DNA of 64,000 nucleotides from Deltaproteobacteria bacterium. Its GTDB lineage: Bacteria > Desulfobacterota > Binatia > UBA1149 > SPBQ01. Each line of letters opens with the position of its first letter. The first letter of the stretch is position 1. This document shows positions 15,923 through 25,443 of this stretch, one piece after another. Position numbers and translations under genes: made by a program. The DNA is taken from the NCBI GenBank assembly GCA_029262375.1, contig JAJCZM010000051.1, forward strand, positions 124,001 to 188,000, in the 5' to 3' direction. A model generated the notes under the pieces. That model worked only from the letters and a program-made list of their open reading frames with translations. It made no database searches and was not told the origin of the DNA.

Positions 15923-18900
15923 CTACGGCGAGGCTGTGATCCCGAGTGGATTGCGGATCGCCTCGGCGTCACCCGGCGCGTCGAGTCGCGGGCTGCCGAG
16001 TTGTACGCGCGCGGGATCGAGCCCGCCGCGCACGGTGAGTGCTTTCACCACGGCGTCGGCGCGTGCCGCTGCGAGCGCGAGCAGCTCCGTTTCCGTCACT
16101 GTCACCACCGCGCGCAGGCGCCGATCCATTTCGGCATAGGTCCATTCGTCGTCGTCCAGTTCGGCACCGTCGTCGTCGGTCTCGGGGGTTTCACGTCGCA
16201 AGCTCCGGAAGCTCTGATCGAAGTCGGTATCGTAGACATCCGCGAGAAGCCTGCGACGATTTTTCTCGTCCAATACAACGGAAGCGGCGTCGGCCGGAGC
16301 ATCCGACTTCTTGCCGATCTCTTGGTGGCGCAATCCTCGTAGGCGTCCTTCGATCGTTTCGCGACGCAGGGCCGGCTCGTCGATCTCCGAGCGTACGGCG
16401 CCACTGACTTCTAAGGCGAGCGTCGGTCGCTCGCGCATGGCGACCGCGATGCGCTCGAGCTTACCAATTTCGATTTCGGAGAGAACGGCCGTCCCCGGCG
16501 CAAACACGGGTGTGCCCAGTTCGTCCTCGCCGCCCATGCCGGGCACGAGCGATCCGAGCATGGTGAACGGCGCTGCGGCGGCTTTCACGATGATGTTCGT
16601 GAACGCTTTGAGGATGACCCCGCCGAGGCGAAAGCCGGGATCGTCGAGTTGCCCCTCGATGGGGACGGCAAGATCGATGTGACCGTTCACATCCTTGAGC
16701 AGCGCAACGGCGAGTCCGATCGGCAAGTCGGAAGCGCCAGGGCTCTCAATACGATCGCCCATGGCGAAGCCGCCGAGATCAAGCCTATTGGTCGCCGTCA
16801 GCTTGGAATCGACGATGCGGTACTCAAGATTCAATCCCAGTTTGCCGGCGGCAATCGCCTGGCCGATGTGCTTGCCCGAATAGGGCGACAATCGGCTGGT
16901 ATCGAGGTTGTCCATCGTGACCTTGATATGCCCGTTGAGCCGTTCGGCCAACGGCGTCAGGTTGCCATCGATGCGAAGCGGCGCCGTGCGGCCGACCTTC
17001 GCACCCAGCCCGAACTTGATGTCAGCGTCCGGAGACGTCGTAACACCGGCGATGATCGCATCGATCTCGTCGAGTTCCATGACGAACTTCTGTGGCAACG
17101 AGTAGTCGGCGATCGCAACATTGCCGGCGGCGATTTCGATTTGATCGATGGCGACTGCGAACGCTGGTGCGTCGTCAGAGGCGCTATCGGCCGCGTCGTC
17201 GGCTTCGTCGTTGGCTTCGGCGTCGGCTTCGGCGTCGGCGGCACCACCGGTCTCGCCGGGATCCGTGCCTGCGTCATTCGACGCCGGACTCGCCGCAGCG
17301 GCGTCAAGGTTGCTCGTGCCGTCCTCGCGAATGGTGAGCGTTACACGCGGTTGATCGACGACGATCCTCGCGATCGTGAGCGCGTCACCGGCGGCGCCCA
17401 CTACAATGCCGTCCACTGCGAGTTCGGCCAGCGAGAGCAGATCGGCATCGCTACCGACGCCCACGTCGAGCGCGGCAAGCTTCATGGATCCCTGTATGAT
17501 TCCCTTGCCGTCGTCGGCGGCCGCGTCGCTGCCCTCGAGCGCGATGTCCAGATCGACCGTGAGCCTGCCATCGCGCAGCGACGCACCACTCGCACTGGCA
17601 ACGTAGGGAGAGAGAACGGCGAGCCCCAGATCGCGGGCTGTGAGCTTGAGTGCACTCTCGGTAGTGGCAGGCACGACACTTCCGTCGAGGGCGACCGCGC
17701 CGCCGCTTGCCAACGTCGCGCTTAACGCTACTTGTGCGGGTGCGGCGTCCGCGGCTCCGGCCAGACCCGTGACCCGTATCGCGAGCGGATCGATACGAAT
17801 GCGTGCGGGCTCGCGCGTGCTCCGATCGACCACGTCGATGACATAGTCGGCAACCACGATCTCACCGACGGACCACTTCCAGTCGGCAGCCGGCTCTGCT
17901 GCGTCATCAATGTCTTCGCCGTCTGATGCGGAATCGGTCGCGGCACTCGCGTTCGCGGCATCGTCGGACTCAGGCGAATCCGGCGGGCTCGGCGGGCTCG
18001 GCGAGCTCGGCGGGCTCGGCGAGGAAGCCTCCACCGGCGCGAACAATCGTGAGTAGTACAGAACGCCATCCGCTTCGCGCTGAACTTTGACGTGCGCGTT
18101 CGAGCTCGCAATGCGCTCGATGGAAACGCTGCGCTCGGCCAGTTGCAGACGGCCACCGCTCACTTCCAGATTCGGCAACGTGATGACGGCCTGTTCGGTG
18201 TCTTCGCCGAACAGCGTGATGTCGTGCAAGCCGAGCGTGATGTTCGTCACGTCCAGATCCGGCTCCGCGCCGGCAGCACTGAAGGCATAGTCGAATGCCA
18301 GATCAGCCGTACCGCTCGCGATTTCGAAACGTAGATCGTCGCGCAGATAGCTCCACGGCGTGCGCGAGCGGAACTCGTCGAGGCGAAGCCGGCCCTTCGA
18401 GCCGATCGGATCGAGCGCGATGTTGCCGGTCCACGTCAGCGTGGCACCATTAGCCGTCGAGGCACTGAAGGAATGTTCGGCGCTGTCGCCCGCGAGCGTC
18501 GAAAAATCCTTGATCGCCAGCTCGACCGGAGAGATCTCTTCGCGAAACGGGGTCGGTCTCGATGCATCCAAGAACTCGAAACGACCGCTTGCGATGACGA
18601 TCTCGTAGACGATTAGGGGGAACACACCGCCGTCGTCGTCAGTGCTCTCTTCCGCCGAAGGCGCTTCGGACTCATCAGATTGTTCGGCCGACGCTTCGAG
18701 ATGCGCAACCACATCGCTCCAGGACGGTGTGCCGTCGGCGAGAATGCCGACTGAGATCTCGGGCGCGGCCAGGCGCAGTTCGCGCAACACTACGGCACGC
18801 TTGAATAATGACGAAAGCTGCAGGTTCACGATCAGTTCGTCGAGCGCAAAGGCATGGGTGCTTTGGCGCCCCTCGATCGTCACGCCGCCGGCCGCGAGGC

Positions 18901-19132
18901 GTAGCGAGAACGGATTGAAGGTGAAGCGCTCGACCGCAACCTCGCGACCGAGCGTTTCAGTCAACACGGCAGGAACTTGCGACTTCAATACAGCGGGAAC
19001 GACGAAGAAGCCCAGCAGTGCGTAGAGGATGGTCGCCACGCCGAACCAGAGAGTGCGGCGGCCTCGGCGGGGAAGCGACGCGTAGGAGTGTCTGACGCGG
19101 TTGAGCACGAGCTGCCCCACCATGCCCGACAC
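15923..19132 (-). CDS. AsmA/DUF748-like envelope protein, very long
   Basis: 1069 aa. Residues about 28-50 are a single membrane anchor, and the rest is predicted periplasmic. Repeated beta-rich segments of the AsmA/DUF748 type (for example VERFTFNPFSLRL early, DNLDTSRLSPYSGKHIGQ late) make up the body. These families form long bridge-like lipid conduits or outer-membrane assembly factors. The C-terminal third has an OmpA-like-looking stretch (about residues 890-960). Two acidic/Pro low-complexity linkers interrupt the folds. The start may be GTG 19132 or ATG 19123; no clear ribosome site for either. Confidence 0.82.
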   Translation of the reverse strand: MSGMVGQLVLNRVRHSYASLPRRGRRTLWFGVATILYALLGFFVVPAVLKSQVPAVLTETLGREVAVERFTFNPFSLRLAAGGVTIEGRQSTHAFALDELIVNLQLSSLFKRAVVLRELRLAAPEISVGILADGTPSWSDVVAHLEASAEQSDESEAPSAEESTDDDGGVFPLIVYEIVIASGRFEFLDASRPTPFREEISPVELAIKDFSTLAGDSAEHSFSASTANGATLTWTGNIALDPIGSKGRLRLDEFRSRTPWSYLRDDLRFEIASGTADLAFDYAFSAAGAEPDLDVTNITLGLHDITLFGEDTEQAVITLPNLEVSGGRLQLAERSVSIERIASSNAHVKVQREADGVLYYSRLFAPVEASSPSPPSSPSPPSPPDSPESDDAANASAATDSASDGEDIDDAAEPAADWKWSVGEIVVADYVIDVVDRSTREPARIRIDPLAIRVTGLAGAADAAPAQVALSATLASGGAVALDGSVVPATTESALKLTARDLGLAVLSPYVASASGASLRDGRLTVDLDIALEGSDAAADDGKGIIQGSMKLAALDVGVGSDADLLSLAELAVDGIVVGAAGDALTIARIVVDQPRVTLTIREDGTSNLDAAAASPASNDAGTDPGETGGAADAEADAEANDEADDAADSASDDAPAFAVAIDQIEIAAGNVAIADYSLPQKFVMELDEIDAIIAGVTTSPDADIKFGLGAKVGRTAPLRIDGNLTPLAERLNGHIKVTMDNLDTSRLSPYSGKHIGQAIAAGKLGLNLEYRIVDSKLTATNRLDLGGFAMGDRIESPGASDLPIGLAVALLKDVNGHIDLAVPIEGQLDDPGFRLGGVILKAFTNIIVKAAAAPFTMLGSLVPGMGGEDELGTPVFAPGTAVLSEIEIGKLERIAVAMRERPTLALEVSGAVRSEIDEPALRRETIEGRLRGLRHQEIGKKSDAPADAASVVLDEKNRRRLLADVYDTDFDQSFRSLRRETPETDDDGAELDDDEWTYAEMDRRLRAVVTVTETELLALAAARADAVVKALTVRGGLDPARVQLGSPRLDAPGDAEAIRNPLGITASP
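17981..18025. repeat. 9-bp tandem repeat inside the DUF748-like gene
   Basis: Five copies of CGGCGGGCT or a one- to three-base variant code for a Ser-Pro-Pro linker in the DUF748-like protein. The in-frame unit length suggests slippage-driven length variation of a flexible linker. Confidence 0.8.
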
Positions 19133-19224
19133 AAGCGTTCGGCTAAAGCGCGACAGCGCGAGCGGCTTGGGCGGCAGGCACAGGCTCAGCCCATGCCTGC
19201 CCGCCGGCTATCGAATCTCGACGG

Positions 19225-21945
19225 TTACTGAACGTTTCGTGCGAGGAACTCCGCGAGCGGCGTCAGAATGTTCACACTCGCAATGTCCTCGGCCGTCGTC
19301 ACGTCGTTGTGAGCGAGCCCTTCGATGATGTGGACTTCGTAGCCGCCGTCGACGTCACCGTAGGTCGGGAACGCCGCACTCGGCACCATGTCGTCGACTA
19401 CACGTACCTGCCCGGTGCAACTCGGTGCCGTGCAGGTCGCGATGCTACTGCCGAAGCTGAGGTAGCTCGCGCCGACCGGCGTCAGTCCGTTACTGCCGCC
19501 GATGCAGATCACGGGAATGTCGATGTTACCGGCCTGCGTGAGGTTGACGATATCGCGCCGACCCAGTCCGACCGAGAGCGCCGAGCTGTCGAGGCTGATC
19601 GACTGCGCACAGTCGCCGTTGTTGGCGCAGCTCGCGCCGACGTTCGCCGTGGTGCACACGGTCGCCGCACACACACCGGGAGCGCTGGTGACGCCGAGCC
19701 CCGACGTAGCGAAGTACCAATCGGACGCATTCGCATCGCCGGCCAGGAAGGTACGCAGGAATCGATCCATCTTGACGACTTCCTGCTCGACGCCCCAGTG
19801 GCCTGCGGGCAAAGTTGTCGGTGCGGGCCCGTTGTCGGGCGTGGCAGCCGGCGGAAGCAGAGGATCGTCAATGTTGGTCCAGCTCACGGGTGAGGTGAAG
19901 CTGTTCACGACGCCGAGGCTAGTCGCCACGGCCGGCGAAAGGACTACGCCGGCACCTTCATCGTCGAGAAACTGCCCCGTGATTCCCGCGACCGTCGAGT
20001 CCGGGAGGAAGCCGAGCAGGGACAATCCGGATACGACGTCGAGAGCGCTGCTGTCGGCTCCGCTGAAGTCCTGCTGCAATATACTCAATCCGGAGTTCTG
20101 ATCGGTCACGCCTTGGATCGCTTGAATCGCCGCAACCGCACCGACCTCGGGACCAATACCGCCGACGGCGGAATAGGCCGCAACGGGCTCGGTGCACACC
20201 GGTGGCGTCTGTCCTGAGCAATCGACGGCCTCCGTGGCGACGGTACAAGGCGTCGTGCCGTCCACGCAACGAGGCGCGTTGTCGCGCACGGCGCCAAAGA
20301 GGCCGCCGTCGAATTTGGCGATCATGCGGTCGAGGCTGTCGCTCGTGAGCGCGGCGCCGCCCGTAGAGCCGGCACCGCCTTCGAACATGAGCAAGCCACG
20401 AAGCTTCGCGTAGCCGGGTTCGGCCGGACCGACCCCCGTGAGATTGAAGTCGGTGGCGGCATAACGCGCGGTGTAACCGGTGCCCGCACTGTGCCCACCC
20501 ATGAACACGTTGCCGTTGCTGACGATCGTAAGGGCGTGCTCGACGATGGCATCGAGATCGCGGCTCGCGACCTGCCCCGTCCATTGCGCAAGGAACGGAA
20601 TGTCATCGGCGCTGTTGTAGTACACCGCGCGACGCCCCACGCCGGAGGCGGTGAGCGGATGCATCGTGAAGCCCATCTCGGCGCCGAAGGCGAAGTCCAG
20701 AGCCGCCAGTTCGTCACCCGCGCGCCGCGCCGCAGGCATCCCGGCGACGTCCTCTAGTTGGTTCTCACGGCGATGGTAGGCCCACATCTCGAGCACCAAT
20801 CCGTGGTCGGCCCACACTTTGGGGATCAAGTCTTCGATCATGATCTGGAAGTTGTTCGAGTCGCCGCCGAAGCCGGCGATCACGATGAAGACGGCATCGG
20901 GCTGTTGCTCGGGACCCGCCAGCCGCCAGCGCGTATAAGTCGCGTTGTTCAAGCTAAAGCCCGCGCCGCCGAACTGCGTGATGAGATCAGGATTGGTCAC
21001 TACGACACCCGCAGTGCCCGGAGTCTGCGCCGGCTCGGCGTCGCTCGGCAACGAGACCTTCTCGAACGCGACGTTGCGACAACTGTTGTCGCCGACTTCG
21101 TTGTCGTAGCTATCGCAGTCGATCGCCAAGTCGTCGCCGGCCATCGCCGCCGCCATGCCGCAGGTCTTGCACGCTTCTTGATCTTCGATGCAGGCGTGCA
21201 GTACTTCCGCATCGGCAGTGCCGCAGCCGGGGAAGGCGACCGACAGATCGACGCCGACACACTTCTTGGCAACCGTGGCGCGAATCTTGTCGACCTTCGC
21301 ACCGGTTTGATCGCAGGTCTTTGCAATCTTGCCTTTGGAATCGTCGATCACACAGGCGCTGATACTCGCCTGGTCGGCTGCGCCGCCCTTGAGCGCTTTC
21401 TTCTTACAACCCGCGTAGTTCTTCAGGCGTGTGTCGCGGCATTTCTTCACCGCCTTCGCGACGCTTTGCTGGCACTTGGCCAGTTCCGCCGTGCCGCCAC
21501 CGATGGGCAGCGCCGTGGTGAGCTCGCTGCCGAACATGATCGCCAGCAGCTGATCGTCGCTCAGCACGGCGTTCTCATTGGCGATGCCCGCACCGGCGAA
21601 TCCGAAGTCGGGAGCATTGCCGTAGCAGGTCGCCGTATGCGCCGCTTCGGTGGCAGCCGTCGCTTTGGCGACCTTGCCTTTCGCATCGCTTCCGAAGCAG
21701 GTGGTGCCGGCTTTGCTCTTGGAGATGTCTTTCATGCAGCCGCACATGCCCTTGCCGACGGCCTTGACTGTCTTACCAAAACTCTTTTCGACGTCGTTGG
21801 AGCAACTCTGCTGATCCGCGGTTTGCGCTTGGGCGAAGATCGTCGCGGGCGCAGCGAACAGGATCGCGATGGCGAGCAGCGCGAAGGCGAGCAGGGGCTT
21901 CGGAATGATTTGCGATCTAGAGGACGTGTGGCGGGCGATATCCAT
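19225..21945 (-). CDS. Secreted alpha/beta hydrolase with N-terminal Cys/Lys module (paralog A)
   Basis: 906 aa from ATG 21945, preceded by AGGAGG. The signal peptide ends TIFAQ. Residues about 35-300 are the Cys/Lys helical module (CSNDVEKSFGKTVKAVGK, then KKC/CKKKAL-rich helices and CKTCG). From about 330 on, the sequence is an alpha/beta hydrolase with the nucleophile elbow GGHSAGTG (Ser486) and a late EGLAHNDV that could give the catalytic His. Insertions hold extra disulfide-type Cys pairs. Closely related to the gene at 25444-28128. A secreted esterase or lipase is likely. Confidence 0.82.
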   Translation of the reverse strand: MDIARHTSSRSQIIPKPLLAFALLAIAILFAAPATIFAQAQTADQQSCSNDVEKSFGKTVKAVGKGMCGCMKDISKSKAGTTCFGSDAKGKVAKATAATEAAHTATCYGNAPDFGFAGAGIANENAVLSDDQLLAIMFGSELTTALPIGGGTAELAKCQQSVAKAVKKCRDTRLKNYAGCKKKALKGGAADQASISACVIDDSKGKIAKTCDQTGAKVDKIRATVAKKCVGVDLSVAFPGCGTADAEVLHACIEDQEACKTCGMAAAMAGDDLAIDCDSYDNEVGDNSCRNVAFEKVSLPSDAEPAQTPGTAGVVVTNPDLITQFGGAGFSLNNATYTRWRLAGPEQQPDAVFIVIAGFGGDSNNFQIMIEDLIPKVWADHGLVLEMWAYHRRENQLEDVAGMPAARRAGDELAALDFAFGAEMGFTMHPLTASGVGRRAVYYNSADDIPFLAQWTGQVASRDLDAIVEHALTIVSNGNVFMGGHSAGTGYTARYAATDFNLTGVGPAEPGYAKLRGLLMFEGGAGSTGGAALTSDSLDRMIAKFDGGLFGAVRDNAPRCVDGTTPCTVATEAVDCSGQTPPVCTEPVAAYSAVGGIGPEVGAVAAIQAIQGVTDQNSGLSILQQDFSGADSSALDVVSGLSLLGFLPDSTVAGITGQFLDDEGAGVVLSPAVATSLGVVNSFTSPVSWTNIDDPLLPPAATPDNGPAPTTLPAGHWGVEQEVVKMDRFLRTFLAGDANASDWYFATSGLGVTSAPGVCAATVCTTANVGASCANNGDCAQSISLDSSALSVGLGRRDIVNLTQAGNIDIPVICIGGSNGLTPVGASYLSFGSSIATCTAPSCTGQVRVVDDMVPSAAFPTYGDVDGGYEVHIIEGLAHNDVTTAEDIASVNILTPLAEFLARNVQ

Positions 21946-22130
21946 GGATGTTGTTCCTCCTGCGACGGTCTGCGACCTCGAACCGCTCCGAGAGCACATT
22001 CGCGTCGCGCCGGTGCGCTCGGGCTCCAACCTTCAAGTAGACCAGCCGGTTCGGCTTCTTACCAGACCATTTGTGCCCGCATTGTGCTCCCAGGCCCGGC
22101 ACTCACCACACACGGGGGGGCAGCGTTACC

Positions 22131-22694
22131 TTAGTCCGCCGGCTTGGGCAGCTCGATGTTGCAGAAATCGTTGCCGGCGACGCGCAGCGGTCGGTTCGAC
22201 TTGGCGTTGTAGTTCTCCTGCGCGATGTGCGCGGTGAGTTCGACGATCTCAGTCTCGGAGAAGACGGCTGCCAGTTTCTCAAAAAACGCATCGCTGACAT
22301 CGACCGGCGTCGCGCTGACGCCGTCTGCGTATTCGAGCGCCAGCTGCTCGCGCTCGCTGAGCGAGGATGCGTCGGCCATCTCCAACGCGGCTTCGATTTT
22401 CTCGCGGCTCAAGCCTTCGTCACCGCCCACGGCGGCATGCATATCCATTCAAAAGGGACAGCCGTTGCGCGCGGCGGCGCGGATCTTGACGAGTTCTCGC
22501 AGGTCGTTGCCGATCGCGGTCTTGCCGGTCCCCATGATCGCGTTCGTGATGAAGTTGGCAATCATCGGTCGCGTGGCGTGGGCCTGCACCTTGATGGGGT
22601 TGATGTTCTTGCCAACGTTCATCTTCAGCAGGAACTGAATGATTCGCGCGGCGATGCCCGCCTCTCGTCCCTCAAGAGATCGTACTCTGGTCAT
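22131..22694 (-). CDS. AhpD-like (carboxymuconolactone decarboxylase family) probable selenoprotein, CxxU
   Basis: The gene reads through one in-frame TGA at 22449-22451. The 187-residue product aligns as a single CMD/AhpD-fold protein. The ending NGCPF of the first part continues with MDMHAAVG in the second. In relatives this is NGCxxC-x-DMH, so the TGA stands exactly at the second redox Cys, giving CPFU. The ATG at 22694 has a strong AGGAGG site, while the ATG just after the TGA has none. A hairpin with a GUG loop sits 12-28 nt downstream, as bacterial SECIS elements do. The family reduces peroxides or disulfides. Sec insertion is inferred, not proven. Confidence 0.82.
22421..22437 (-). promoter_or_regulatory. 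SECIS-like hairpin after the in-frame TGA
   Basis: On the minus-strand mRNA, UGCCGCC and GGCGGUG form a 7-bp stem (two G-U pairs) with a GUG loop. The loop guanines lie 19 and 21 nt after the UGA, within the 16-37 nt range usual for bacterial SECIS elements, and a GU pair in the loop is typical. The hairpin lies within the coding sequence, as expected in bacteria. Confidence 0.68.
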
Positions 22695-22820
22695 GTTGGA
22701 TCCTCCTGCACGCCGTACACGTATGCTAGCGGCGCGCCCGAGACACGCAACGAGACCGAGGATTTGGCGCGCACGAGCGTTACTGATTTGACAGATCGGG
22801 ATTTCCCGGCTGCCCGGCTA

Positions 22821-22852
22821 GCCGACTAGCCGACTAGCCGACTAGCCGACTA
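22821..22852. repeat. 8-bp tandem repeat upstream of the RND exporter gene
   Basis: GCCGACTA occurs four times head to tail, with a diverged copy in front. It ends 44 bp before the exporter's ATG, in the 202-bp gap after the selenoprotein gene, and could alter promoter spacing if it varies in copy number. Confidence 0.85.
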
Positions 22853-22896
22853 GGTCGGCCTGGCGACTTCGCGACTTTGCAAGTTGGCAAATTGAC

Positions 22897-25227
22897 ATGA
22901 AAACACTCAACCGATTCGTCGTCCGGCACCCGTGGGCCGTCATCGCCGCCTTCGCGCTCACCACAGCCGCGTTCGCCGTGAAGTTGCCACAGCTTAAGGT
23001 CGATTTCGACGTCGATGCGATCTTTCCGCAGAATCACCCCGAGGTCGCCTACAAAAAATGGGTGCAGGAGTTCTTCGCGATCGACGAACCCGCGATCATC
23101 GTGATTCTCAACGAGGGTCCGCACGGCGTATTCACGCCCGAGACGCTCGGGTTGGTCGCGCATCTGTCCGACGCCATGAGCGCACTCCCGGATGTGGACG
23201 GCGAAGATCTCGTCAGTCTGAGCGCGATCGATAACATCACGGCCGAAGACGATTCGCTGTCGGTCGAGCCTTTCTTCGAAGATCCACCCACCACGCAAGA
23301 GCAGGCGGACTCGATCCGCCGGGCCGTCTTCGCCAATCCGATGATGGTGGGAACGATCGTCAGCCGTGACGGGGCCGCCACGATCGTCGCCGTGGAGACT
23401 CTCCCCGGCGTGGACAAGACCGCTCTGCACGACGCCATCAACGCCATCGTGACGGCCGCACCGCACGGACAAAGCCGCATCGAGGTCGCGGGCCGCCCGA
23501 TCGTCGAGAGCCAGATGAACAAGATCACGAAATCCGAGATCAGCGGTGTCATGCCTTTCGTGATCGCAACAGCTGCCGCTGCTCTCGCGCTGTCGCTTCA
23601 CAGCATTCGCGGCGTGCTGCTACCGATGCTCGTCGTGCTCACATCGGTGATCTGGACACTCGGGCTGATGGCGTGGACGGGAACCGTATTCTCGGCGCTC
23701 AACACACCGCTACCGATGATGCTCGTGCCGATCGGCATCGCCGACGGGATTCACGTCATCCACCACTACCTGCATACGGTTGCGCACGACCCTGACCGAC
23801 CAACGGCAGAGTCGGTGTTCAACACGATGCAGGACTTGTACTTGGCGATCGTGATGACGTCGCTGACGACCGCCGCGGGACTCGGCTCGTTGGCGACATC
23901 GTCGATCTCGACGAACCGCACCTTCGGCTATGCTGCAGCGTTCGGCACACTCGCCGCGATGGCGTTCTCCCTGACGGTACTGCCGGCGCTACTCGTAGTG
24001 CTTCCGCGCCCGCGAAGAGGCTTGGCGCGCTCGGTCGATGACGCCGGCACCGAACCAGGACCGATGGCGCGCGCGTCCGAATGGATCGCGCGACTCGTCA
24101 CGGAGCGCCCCAAGCGCGTCCTCCTGGGCACGGTCGCGGTGCTACTGATTGCAGTCACCGGAATGCCCCGGCTCACCACCGACGGCTCGGTGCTCAAGAA
24201 CTTCCCGGCCGACGACCCCGTTCGCCAGGCAGACCGCATTCTCTCGCAGCGCTTCGCCGGCTCACTGCCGATCGAGGTCGTGATCGACGCGAAGGAAATC
24301 GACGCCTGGAAATCCCCCGAAAAGCTGCGCGCCATGCAAGCCTTCCAAGAGGAACTCGAAGCAGTAGCCGGCGTGGGGGAGACACGCTCGATCGCCGACT
24401 ACGTGCGGCGCATGAACGCCGTCATGAACCCCGACGACGACGCGGCCGACCGAATTCCCGACACGCGTGAACTCGTCGCCCAGTATCTTCTGCTCTATTC
24501 GATCTCCGGCGAGCCTGACGATTTCGACGACGTCATCGACTACGACTACGCGATCGCCAACATCCGCGGACAAGTTGGCAGCGACCACTCACCGGATCTC
24601 GAACGCATCCTGACGGCGCTCGCTGCGGCCGAGAAGAAACATCTCGCGCCGCTCGGACTGTCGGCGCACGCTTCAGGCTCGGGGCGAGAAATTTACGAGT
24701 TCATCGAATTGATCGTAAGCAGCCAGATCTCGAGCCTCGCGGTCGCGCTGACACTCGTCTGGTTGATGGCGTCCACTATGCTGCGCTCGGTCATCGGCGG
24801 GCTTCTGACGAGCGTGCCCGTGGGGATCGCAACCTTCGCTACCTTCGGCGGCCTCGGCTGGGTGGGGGAGCCGATCGGCGTCACCACGGCGATCATGTCC
24901 GCTATCGCGATCGGAATCGGCGTGGACTACGCAGTGCACTTCGTGGCGCGCTATCGCGATTGCCGGCGCAAGGGCATCCCAACCGATGTGGCCATCCGTA
25001 CGACGCTCAATAGTTCGGGGGTCGCAATTTTCTATAACGCGGTCGTCGTTGTCGCCGGCTTCTTGGCGATGGCGACGTCGGAGTTCCTTCCACCACACGC
25101 CATGGGCCTGCTGGTCTCGTGGAACATGGTGGTCTGTTTCGGCGCCACGATCACGACGCTCGCGGCACTGCTTGCCTGGCTCGACCCCGCGTTCGCGCGA
25201 CGCGGCGTGCGGGAAGATAACGCGTAG
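22897..25227 (+). CDS. RND/MMPL-family exporter
   Basis: 776 aa. It has an initial membrane helix (about 12-28), a periplasmic domain, a cluster of five helices (about 205-375), a second helix with a second periplasmic domain, and a final five-helix cluster (about 615-765). This duplicated layout is that of the RND superfamily, MMPL/HpnN-like branch, which exports lipids or hydrophobic compounds using the proton gradient. The conserved GIGVDYAVHF near residue 675 lies in the second cluster. No clear ribosome site precedes ATG 22897. Both neighbours on either side are secreted hydrolase paralogs, so a role in envelope lipid handling is plausible. Confidence 0.9.
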   Translation: MKTLNRFVVRHPWAVIAAFALTTAAFAVKLPQLKVDFDVDAIFPQNHPEVAYKKWVQEFFAIDEPAIIVILNEGPHGVFTPETLGLVAHLSDAMSALPDVDGEDLVSLSAIDNITAEDDSLSVEPFFEDPPTTQEQADSIRRAVFANPMMVGTIVSRDGAATIVAVETLPGVDKTALHDAINAIVTAAPHGQSRIEVAGRPIVESQMNKITKSEISGVMPFVIATAAAALALSLHSIRGVLLPMLVVLTSVIWTLGLMAWTGTVFSALNTPLPMMLVPIGIADGIHVIHHYLHTVAHDPDRPTAESVFNTMQDLYLAIVMTSLTTAAGLGSLATSSISTNRTFGYAAAFGTLAAMAFSLTVLPALLVVLPRPRRGLARSVDDAGTEPGPMARASEWIARLVTERPKRVLLGTVAVLLIAVTGMPRLTTDGSVLKNFPADDPVRQADRILSQRFAGSLPIEVVIDAKEIDAWKSPEKLRAMQAFQEELEAVAGVGETRSIADYVRRMNAVMNPDDDAADRIPDTRELVAQYLLLYSISGEPDDFDDVIDYDYAIANIRGQVGSDHSPDLERILTALAAAEKKHLAPLGLSAHASGSGREIYEFIELIVSSQISSLAVALTLVWLMASTMLRSVIGGLLTSVPVGIATFATFGGLGWVGEPIGVTTAIMSAIAIGIGVDYAVHFVARYRDCRRKGIPTDVAIRTTLNSSGVAIFYNAVVVVAGFLAMATSEFLPPHAMGLLVSWNMVVCFGATITTLAALLAWLDPAFARRGVREDNA

Positions 25228-25443
25228 CGCTGAACTCCGACCGCACCCCGCGGCCGTGCCGGCGGTCCTCCCCGTATTCGTCCTCGTGCCCCCCGCGCTG
25301 GGGTTGCTCACCGCCTCTCGAAATAGCCGAGACGCCGACCAAATTGCCACCTGAGGCGCTTTGGTCTTGACCCAACCGGTCTAAGCACCGATTCTTGGAC
25401 GATGAGGCAACCGCAGTGCATGCGGGCCCCGGAGGTTTCCTGA

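Noticed and set aside
16649-17725. 358-residue plus-strand frame inside the DUF748-like gene
   Set aside because: Antisense to a protein with clear envelope features; low-complexity stretches mirror the acidic linkers.
20758-22134. Long plus-strand frame opposite the hydrolase gene
   Set aside because: It is antisense to a gene with a signal peptide, ribosome site and motifs; composition fits a shadow frame of GC-rich coding DNA.
22131-22448. Separate 105-aa gene beginning at the ATG just after the TGA
   Set aside because: It has no ribosome site and is exactly the second half of an AhpD-like protein; read-through with selenocysteine explains it better.
22449-22451. Genome-wide reassignment of TGA
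   Set aside because: Many other genes in the window end normally with TGA, including several that overlap the next start.
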